From NCBI GenBank assembly GCA_018066065.1, contig JAGHSC010000152.1, positions 1-5,549 on the forward strand: a stretch of DNA of 5,549 nt, read 5' to 3'. Position numbers and translations under genes: made by a program. Under the pieces are notes generated by a model that ran no database searches, was not told the DNA's origin, and was given only the letters and a program-made list of their open reading frames with translations. Origin of the DNA: Candidatus Cryptobacteroides faecihippi (lineage in GTDB: Bacteria > Bacteroidota > Bacteroidia > Bacteroidales > UBA932). Below are positions 1-5,549 of this stretch, piece by piece; position 1 is the first letter of the stretch; every line of letters starts with the position of its first letter.

Positions 1-2657
1 GTGAGCCTGGACAGGACAATGCAGACTTCTTCGTCCGTGGTATCACGACATTCGGTGCCAACACCAGCCCGCTGATCCTCATCGACAACATCGAGCTCAC
101 GGCTACCGACCTCGCGAGACTCCAGCCTGATGACATCGAGAGCTTCTCGGTCATGAAGGATGCGACCGCAACCGCACTCTATGGTGCGCGTGGTGCAAAT
201 GGTGTCATCTTCGTCACCACCAAGCGTGGTCAGGAAGGTCCTGCCAAGATCTTTGCCCGAATCGAGACTTCGATCTCCCAGCCTACCGACATCGTCGAGC
301 TTGCCGGCCCTGTGACCTACATGAAGTCATTCAATGAGGCGATCTCCACCCGAGACCCTCTTGGAGAGCTCAAGTACAGCTATGACAAGATCGAGCAGAC
401 AGCAAAGCAGAATGCCAACAGGCTGATCTATCCAGCAAACGACTGGTACAGCATGCTCTTCAAGAACGCAGCCACCAGCTATCGTGCGAATGTCTCTGCA
501 CGAGGTGGTGGAAACGTGGCACGCTACTATGTCGCAGGAGCCTTCACGCAGGACACCGGTATCCTCAATGTCGACAGCCGCAACAGCTTCAACAACAACA
601 TCGACCAGAAGACATACACTCTCCGTTCCAACGTTGACATCAACATCACCAAGACTACCAAGCTGGCTGTCCGCCTCACAGGTAACTTCACGGACTACAC
701 CGGACCTCTCAATGGAGGTAGCGATGTCTACAAGCAGGTTGTGCATTCCGATCCTGTGCTCTTCCCGGCATACTACCCTGCAGATGATGACCACATCGGA
801 ATCCATCACATCATGTTCGGTAACTATGATGATGGTTCCTACATCAACCCGTACGCCAACCTTGTCAGGGGTTACAAGGACACGCAGCGTTCCCAGATGA
901 TCGCCGCCGTCGAGCTCAACCAGGATCTCGGCTTCATCACGAAGGGTCTCTCCTTCATGACGCTCTTCAACCTGACCAGGCTTTCAACCTACTCGGTGAG
1001 CCGTTCATTCAATCCTTACTGGTATGCCCTTGACAGGTATGATTCCTACACCGGAGAGTACCATGTCCTTCGTATCAACGAGACCGGTACCGACTACCTG
1101 ACCTATTCGGAAGGTGACAAGGGAATCACGAACACCATGTACTCCGAGAGCCGTCTCAACTACGTGCGCGATTTCGGAAGGAACTCCGTGACAGGCCTTC
1201 TCGTACTCACGGCCCGTGAGTCCCTGACCGCCAATGCAGGATCCCTCCAGCTCTCCCTCCCTTCACGAAATGCCGGTCTTTCCGGACGTTTCACCTATGG
1301 CTGGGACAAGAAGTACTTCGCTGAGTTCAACTTCGGCTACAATGGTTCAGAGCGATTCTCCAAGACTCACAGATGGGGTTTCTTCCCTTCAATGGGTGGT
1401 GCATGGGTCGTCTCCAACGAGAAGTTCTTCAAGCCGATTACCAAGGTTGTCAACAGCTTGAAACTCAGGTATTCCTATGGCCTTGTCGGTAATGACAACA
1501 TCGGTAACTCGAAGAATCGTTTCTACTATCTTTCCGAGATGTCGATGAACAGTTCCTCAAACCGAGCCAACTTCGGTGAGTTCCTTGGCGTGAACTATAA
1601 TGGTATCGATGTCACCCGCTATGCCAACGATGCAATCACCTGGGAGAAGTCCTACAAGACCAACTACGCTGCCGAGATCGGTCTCTTCAAGAAGATCGAC
1701 ATCATAGCAGAGTACTTCACCGAGCACCGCAAGGACATCTTCATGTCCCGTGCAGACGTCCCTAACACCATGGGTCTCCAGGCTGGAATCTCCGCAAACA
1801 TCGGTGAGGCTGCCGCTCATGGTATCGACATCCAGTCTGACTACAAGCAGTCATGGAACAAGGATCTCTGGACCTCTGCGCGTGCCAACTTCACATATTC
1901 AAAGAGCAAGTACCTGGTCTACGAGGAGCCTACCTATCCTGAGTCCTACCGCCAGCATGCCGGCTACTCTCTTGCACAGAGATGGGGCTACATCGCGGAG
2001 CGTCTCTTCATCGATGATGAGGATGCTGCCAACAGCCCTTCCCAGTCCAGCTTCGGAAGCCAGTACGGTGGTGGTGACATCAAGTACACCGATGTCAACG
2101 GTGACGGTGTGATCACCAACGCCGACATGGTCCCTATCGGTTATCCTACCTCTCCTGAGATCATCTACGGTTTCGGTGCATCCATCGGCTACAAGGGATT
2201 CGACTTCTCAGTCTTCTTCCAGGGCCTCGGCAACGAGTCATTCTGGATCGATGCAACCAGTGACTACACCAGTTCCAGGTGCGGTACCGGTCCTTTCTAT
2301 CGCAACACCCAGCTCCTCAAGGCCTATTCAGACAGCCACTGGAGCGAGGACAACCGCGACATCTATGCTCTCTATCCTAGGTTCAGTGCCTACCAGAACA
2401 ACAACAACACTGCCGTCAGCACATGGTGGATGAGAGATGGTTCATTCCTCAGGATGAAGCAGCTCGAGTTCGGTTACACTCTTCCTCAGAAATTCACCCA
2501 GAAGTTCCGTATCGACAATCTGCGATTCTACTTCCAGGGCAATAACCTCTGGTGCTGGAGCAAGTTCAACCTTTGGGATCCGGAGCTTGCCGGAGAGGGT
2601 CTTAACTACCCTATCCAGAGGACTTTCAACATCGGTCTCAACGTAACCTTCAAATAA
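1..2657 (+). CDS. SusC/RagA-family TonB-linked outer-membrane transporter, N-terminus cut off by window edge
   Basis: This is an outer-membrane TonB-dependent transporter that would import oligomers captured by its SusD partner. The first complete codon is at base 3, and the frame is open to TAA at 2655-2657, giving 884 residues. Counting from base 3, residues 9-76 are the second half of the plug domain, with the family signature running from FFVRGITTFG through DDIESFSVMKDATATALYG (43-61) to ARGANGVIFVTTKRG. The rest is a long aromatic-rich beta-barrel. It includes DVNGDGVITNAD (697-708), then PIGYPTSPEIIYGFG and, near the end, WWMRDGSFLRMKQLEFGYTLP, all typical SusC blocks. The C-terminus reads GLNVTFK. 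SusC proteins are usually about 1000-1150 residues, so the signal peptide, the carboxypeptidase-regulatory-like domain, the TonB box and the first part of the plug lie upstream. The ATG at 153 is an internal methionine, not the start. The family is certain; the substrate is unknown. Confidence 0.97.
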   Translation, partial: EPGQDNADFFVRGITTFGANTSPLILIDNIELTATDLARLQPDDIESFSVMKDATATALYGARGANGVIFVTTKRGQEGPAKIFARIETSISQPTDIVELAGPVTYMKSFNEAISTRDPLGELKYSYDKIEQTAKQNANRLIYPANDWYSMLFKNAATSYRANVSARGGGNVARYYVAGAFTQDTGILNVDSRNSFNNNIDQKTYTLRSNVDINITKTTKLAVRLTGNFTDYTGPLNGGSDVYKQVVHSDPVLFPAYYPADDDHIGIHHIMFGNYDDGSYINPYANLVRGYKDTQRSQMIAAVELNQDLGFITKGLSFMTLFNLTRLSTYSVSRSFNPYWYALDRYDSYTGEYHVLRINETGTDYLTYSEGDKGITNTMYSESRLNYVRDFGRNSVTGLLVLTARESLTANAGSLQLSLPSRNAGLSGRFTYGWDKKYFAEFNFGYNGSERFSKTHRWGFFPSMGGAWVVSNEKFFKPITKVVNSLKLRYSYGLVGNDNIGNSKNRFYYLSEMSMNSSSNRANFGEFLGVNYNGIDVTRYANDAITWEKSYKTNYAAEIGLFKKIDIIAEYFTEHRKDIFMSRADVPNTMGLQAGISANIGEAAAHGIDIQSDYKQSWNKDLWTSARANFTYSKSKYLVYEEPTYPESYRQHAGYSLAQRWGYIAERLFIDDEDAANSPSQSSFGSQYGGGDIKYTDVNGDGVITNADMVPIGYPTSPEIIYGFGASIGYKGFDFSVFFQGLGNESFWIDATSDYTSSRCGTGPFYRNTQLLKAYSDSHWSEDNRDIYALYPRFSAYQNNNNTAVSTWWMRDGSFLRMKQLEFGYTLPQKFTQKFRIDNLRFYFQGNNLWCWSKFNLWDPELAGEGLNYPIQRTFNIGLNVTFK

Positions 2658-2669
2658 TGTATGACCATG
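2655..2669 (+). promoter_or_regulatory. susC stop / susD start junction with three clustered ATGs
   Basis: The transporter stop TAA (2655-2657) is followed almost at once by the SusD start. There are three ATGs. The one at 2657 shares its A with the stop codon, is out of frame, and runs only five codons to a TAA at 2672-2674. Those at 2661 and 2667 are both in the SusD frame. No Shine-Dalgarno-like purine run precedes any of them, which is normal in Bacteroidota. The 3-base gap to 2661 (or 9 bases to 2667) implies that ribosomes finishing susC can reinitiate on susD. The coupling is inferred; the spacing is seen. Confidence 0.6.
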
Positions 2670-4622
2670 CGTAAGATTTTCAACAGACTTTCAGTCATTC
2701 TTGCAGCTTCCGCTACATTGTTTGGAGCATTCGGCTGCAACAAGTATCTCGATGTGGTTCCGGATGATGGAATCGCCACCATCGAGACTGCATTCAACCT
2801 CAGGTCCACAGCGATCCGCTATCTGGCAACCTGCTATTCCTACATGACCAATGAAGGTGATCCTGTCTCAGACTATGGCATGCTCACCGGAGATGAGCTC
2901 TGGGACCTCATCGGCAGGACTGTCTCCAACCAGAACGGCCGTGTCCCTCAGACTCTCTTCAACATCGCCCGTGGCTTCCAGAGTGCAACCAGTGTCTACG
3001 GTAACGACTGGGCATCAATGTACGAGGGCATCAGATGCTGCGACATCTTCGTCGAGAACATCGACAAGGTCCCTGACCTGGAGGAGTGGGAGAAGAAGCA
3101 GTGGATTGCCGAGGTGACTTTCCTCAAGGCTTATTTCCATTTCAATCTCATCCGCAAGTGGGGCCCTGTCCCGATCATCAGGAAGAGCCTTCCGATCGAT
3201 GCCAGCGTCGAGGAAGTACGCGTCTTCCGTGACAACATCGATGATTGCTTCGACTATGTCCTCGAACTTCTCGACCAGGCAATGCCTGACCTTCCTCTCG
3301 TCCCTGCATCCACCGACGAGTATGGACGCATCACCAAAGCTGCCTGTGCCGGTCTCAAGGCTCGCGTGGCCACCTATGCTGCATCACCTCTCTTCAACGG
3401 CAACACCGAGGAGGCATCCCTTGTGGACTCACGCAATGTCAGGCTCTTCCCTGAGAAGACCGACGCTCAGAAGCTTGATCGCTGGAAGGCTGCCATGTCT
3501 GCCTGCAAGCAGGCTCTCGATGTCTGCAAGGAGGCCAACATCGTCCTTTTCTCCGATGAGAATGTCACGCTTCAGTACAGAATGTGCGACTCCCTCAAGA
3601 GAGACCTTCTCCTTCGTGGTGCATTCAACCAGAGATGGAATTGCGAGCTTGTCTGGGGCAACACTCAGACTCCTTCTTCCCATATGACCATCTTCCAGCA
3701 GCTCTGCATGCCGAACTTCACCGAGTTCCAGCACTCTCTCGGAGGTTACCAGTTCATGGGAGTCCCTCTCAAGATCGCTGAGCAGTTCTACACCAGGAAC
3801 GGTCTCCCGATGAACAACGACACTGCTTGGGAAGGTGTCGATCCTCTCGAGCAGAAGGATGGCGACGAGCCGAATGCCTACTACATCAAGAAGGGCTACA
3901 CGACCGTCAGGATGAACTTCGACAGGGAGCCTAGATACTACTCTACTCTCGGCTTCGATGGCGGAACCTGGCTTGGTTCGCTCACCAACTATAATGACCT
4001 CAAGGCTGAGGACCTTGTCTTCGTGGATTGCCGAATCGGTGGCAAGCTCGCCAAGACCGGCAAGGAAACAGGCCCTGTCACCGGATTCTTCCCTAAGAAG
4101 CTCTTCCCGCTCGGATGTCTCATGAGGGCTCAGAACAGCTTCACCGGCTACTGGTTCCCATGGCCTATGATCCGCCTCACCGACCTCTATCTCCTCTACG
4201 CAGAGGCAATCAATGAGGTCGAGGGTCCTGCAGGAGAACACAGCGCAGAGCTCTTCCAGTACATCAACGCAATCCGTGACCGTGCCGGCATCCCTGATGT
4301 CAAGACTTCGTGGGATGAATTCAGCAACCGTCCTGGTTATTATGGAACTCAGGCAGGTATGAGGGACATCATCCACAGGGAGCGTCTCAACGAGCTTTGC
4401 TTCGAGAGCCAGAGATTCTGGGATCTCAGACGCTGGAAGGAGGCTCCTGCAGAGTACCAGAAGGGCATCTGGGGCTTCAATGTCGTTGCTTCCTCACCTG
4501 AGGAGTACTATGTCAGGACATTCCTTGCCGAGCAGAGCTTCGGTATCAGGGATTATTTCTGGCCTATCCGTACAGCGGACATCGAAGTCAACCCTAACCT
4601 TGTCCAGAACATTGGCTGGTAA
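2661..4622 (+). CDS. RagB/SusD-family nutrient-uptake outer-membrane lipoprotein
   Basis: This is the surface-exposed, ligand-capturing lid partner of the upstream SusC transporter. It is complete at 653 residues, longer than starch SusD (about 550) but within the family's range. The N-terminus has basic residues, a hydrophobic stretch and a lipobox-like LFGAFGC, placing the lipidated Cys at residue 26. The mature end NKYLDVVPDDG is typical of SusD. The N-terminal helical, TPR-like region carries AEVTFLKAYFHFNLIRKWGP and then VPII (150-173), a hallmark block. YTRNGLPMNND follows in the middle. The C-terminal RagB/SusD domain shows WPMIRLTDLYLLYAEAINE (501-519), INAIRDRAGIP (535-545) and ERLNELCFESQRFWDLRRWK (574-593). 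Starting at 2661 gives MTMRK; starting at 2667 gives MRK, which makes an equally good signal peptide, so the first two residues are uncertain. The protein has 13 cysteines besides the lipidated one, a high count for this family role. The ligand cannot be predicted from sequence alone. Confidence 0.97.
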   Translation: MTMRKIFNRLSVILAASATLFGAFGCNKYLDVVPDDGIATIETAFNLRSTAIRYLATCYSYMTNEGDPVSDYGMLTGDELWDLIGRTVSNQNGRVPQTLFNIARGFQSATSVYGNDWASMYEGIRCCDIFVENIDKVPDLEEWEKKQWIAEVTFLKAYFHFNLIRKWGPVPIIRKSLPIDASVEEVRVFRDNIDDCFDYVLELLDQAMPDLPLVPASTDEYGRITKAACAGLKARVATYAASPLFNGNTEEASLVDSRNVRLFPEKTDAQKLDRWKAAMSACKQALDVCKEANIVLFSDENVTLQYRMCDSLKRDLLLRGAFNQRWNCELVWGNTQTPSSHMTIFQQLCMPNFTEFQHSLGGYQFMGVPLKIAEQFYTRNGLPMNNDTAWEGVDPLEQKDGDEPNAYYIKKGYTTVRMNFDREPRYYSTLGFDGGTWLGSLTNYNDLKAEDLVFVDCRIGGKLAKTGKETGPVTGFFPKKLFPLGCLMRAQNSFTGYWFPWPMIRLTDLYLLYAEAINEVEGPAGEHSAELFQYINAIRDRAGIPDVKTSWDEFSNRPGYYGTQAGMRDIIHRERLNELCFESQRFWDLRRWKEAPAEYQKGIWGFNVVASSPEEYYVRTFLAEQSFGIRDYFWPIRTADIEVNPNLVQNIGW

Positions 4623-4640
4623 TAAAAGATGAAAAGAATG
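4620..4640 (+). promoter_or_regulatory. A-rich translation-initiation region of the third gene
   Basis: The SusD stop TAA (4620-4622) is separated from the next ATG (4629) by six bases, TAAAAG. A-rich sequence continues into the first codons. This is a local drop in GC against the surrounding coding DNA. Adenine-rich, weakly structured starts are known to favour initiation in Bacteroidota, which do not rely on Shine-Dalgarno pairing. A second in-frame ATG at 4638 would give MKKNITAML, also a plausible signal-peptide start. I prefer 4629 because it lies closest to the preceding stop and adds two more basic residues. Confidence 0.5.
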
Positions 4641-5549
4641 AAAAAGAATATAACCGCAATGCTTTGTGCATCCCTGCTTGCATTCGCATGCACGGATGCC
4701 AATGAGTTCGGCCGTGTGGACCAGAAGGATGACAGTGTCCCTGCTCCATTCCCGATCTCAGTAACGGATGTAAGGAACACCTGCGGAGGTGCCGTCATCA
4801 AGATTGCTATCCCGGATGACAACAACCTCAAGGGAGTGATCGCGACATACGAGCGCAACGGAGTCGAGGTCAACACCAAGATCTCCCGCTATGTGGACAG
4901 CCTTGTCGTCGAAGGTTTCGCCGACACCGAGGCACACATCGTCAAGGTTGCTTCCTTCAACATCAATGAGGTCAAGTCCGTACCTGTCGAGGTGACGGTC
5001 AACCCTCTCCCACCTGCAATCCAGACTGTCTCGCCAAAGATCACAGAGTCCTTCGGAGGACTTAAGATCCTTGTCTCAGGCAACGAATCCAAGTCAGACC
5101 TTGCTGTCTGTCTCCTCAGGTGCGAGAATGTGGCTGAGTTCGACAAGCCGGTGGCCGACATCAAGTGGGTCGAGGTGACAACCCTGTTCACCGCTTCCAA
5201 CAACATCACCCTGACGAGACGCAATCTCGAGCCTGTACAGGCCATCTACGGTGTCTACTTCCGCGACCACTGGGGAAACAAGTCCGACACGACGAAGATT
5301 GTCCTCACTCCGCTTGAAGAGGTTCAGTTCCCTCTGAGCAAATATTCCTACTTCAACCCAGGAGATGACAACAGCTCGTCAACCAATGCTTCCTACTATC
5401 CTATCCAGGGTCTGTGGGATGGCTCCGGTGCCTCATCGACCGGCTATTTCTACGCCAGCAATTCTTCCGATCCGATTCCTCAGTGGCTTACGATCGACCT
5501 TGGCGTGCGCGCGAAGATCAGCCGAATCACCACACTCCCTCGTATCGAC
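4629..5549 (+). CDS. DUF4959/DUF5126/DUF5000-type surface lipoprotein, C-terminus cut off by window edge
   Basis: This is probably an accessory glycan-binding surface lipoprotein of the same operon. The frame is open from ATG 4629 to the window end, giving 307 residues with no stop. A basic start and a hydrophobic core end in LLAFAC, so the lipidated Cys is residue 21. It is followed by TDANEFG, with acidic residues as in surface-exported Bacteroidota lipoproteins. By pattern, residues about 22-128 match DUF4959: GGAVIKIAIPDDNNLKGV, then a short beta-rich repeat closed by VTVNPLPP. Residues about 129-235 match DUF5126, beginning with TVSPKITESFGG and including YGVYFRDHWGNKSD (207-219) and TPLEE. 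From about 240, LWDG (262-265) and PQWLTIDLG (284-292), then a run ending PRID, look like the start of the DUF5000 galactose-binding-like (F5/8 type C-like) domain. Most of that domain is missing. Domain names are from memory of the family pattern; the ligand is unknown. Confidence 0.88.
   Translation, partial: MKRMKKNITAMLCASLLAFACTDANEFGRVDQKDDSVPAPFPISVTDVRNTCGGAVIKIAIPDDNNLKGVIATYERNGVEVNTKISRYVDSLVVEGFADTEAHIVKVASFNINEVKSVPVEVTVNPLPPAIQTVSPKITESFGGLKILVSGNESKSDLAVCLLRCENVAEFDKPVADIKWVEVTTLFTASNNITLTRRNLEPVQAIYGVYFRDHWGNKSDTTKIVLTPLEEVQFPLSKYSYFNPGDDNSSSTNASYYPIQGLWDGSGASSTGYFYASNSSDPIPQWLTIDLGVRAKISRITTLPRID

Noticed and set aside
153..155. ATG at 153 as the start of the transporter
   Set aside because: The frame is open back to base 3 and encodes conserved plug sequence (FFVRGITTFG, PLILIDNIE, DDIESFSV). 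The Met is an internal residue of the VMKDATATALYG block.
327..809. A 160-codon minus-strand open frame opposite the SusC gene
   Set aside because: It has the same codon-aligned antisense artefact, and its product is a low-information Val/Glu/Asp-rich sequence with no family resemblance.
2658..2660. A promoter or terminator between the transporter and SusD genes
   Set aside because: Only three bases separate them. I see no stem-loop followed by a T run, nor a Bacteroidota-type TTTG / TAnnTTTG promoter pair placed to serve the junction.
3429..4376. A 315-codon open frame on the minus strand opposite the SusD gene
   Set aside because: It is codon-aligned with the SusD frame. Its stops would need TTA, CTA or TCA codons in the sense gene, which this genome's codon bias nearly avoids. 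The translation has no recognisable domain, while the sense strand is a clear SusD.
4553..5245. Two minus-strand open frames opposite the end of SusD and the third lipoprotein
   Set aside because: The plus strand here is covered by a convincing lipoprotein frame from 4629 to the window end. The antisense products show no domain or signal that would outweigh it.
1..5549. CRISPR array, insertion sequence, tRNA, rRNA or other mobile or RNA element
   Set aside because: The window is almost entirely coding sequence of three related-function genes. I saw no direct-repeat array, terminal inverted repeats, transposase motifs or RNA-gene signatures.

Overview
The window is a slice of a Bacteroidota glycan- or nutrient-uptake locus (a PUL-type locus). 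It holds three same-strand, tightly packed genes and almost no non-coding DNA. In order they are the 3' part of a SusC-family TonB-dependent transporter (cut at the left edge), a complete SusD-family surface lipoprotein, and the 5' part of a lipoprotein with a DUF4959 / DUF5126 / DUF5000-like layout (cut at the right edge). The adjacent SusC/SusD pair is diagnostic of Bacteroidota. The lack of Shine-Dalgarno sequences and the A-rich start region of gene 3 agree with that. Codon use (strong preference for ATC, CTC and GTC, with TTA and CTA nearly absent) suggests a moderately GC-rich member of the Bacteroidales, but I cannot name a genus.

Layout: bases 1-2657 encode the transporter, from the middle of its plug domain to its C-terminus. 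After a 3-base gap, 2661-4622 encodes the SusD-like protein. After a 6-base gap, the third lipoprotein starts at 4629 and is still open at 5549. There is no room for a promoter or terminator between the genes, so they are almost certainly one operon. Its promoter and regulator would lie left of the window, and any enzymes would lie outside it.

How the genes work together: in this family the SusC barrel spans the outer membrane. The SusD lipoprotein sits on it as a hinged lid that captures an oligomeric ligand, and TonB drives import. The third protein is probably an accessory surface lipoprotein that holds substrate through its C-terminal galactose-binding-like fold. No CAZyme, sulfatase, peptidase or regulator is present in the window, so the substrate cannot be assigned.

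I see no evidence of a new kind of system. The points worth a second look are small: a cysteine-rich SusD beside a cysteine-poor SusC, a cluster of three ATGs at the susC/susD junction, a calcium-loop-like motif in the transporter, and the truncated third gene, whose remaining sequence and downstream neighbours would best reveal the substrate.
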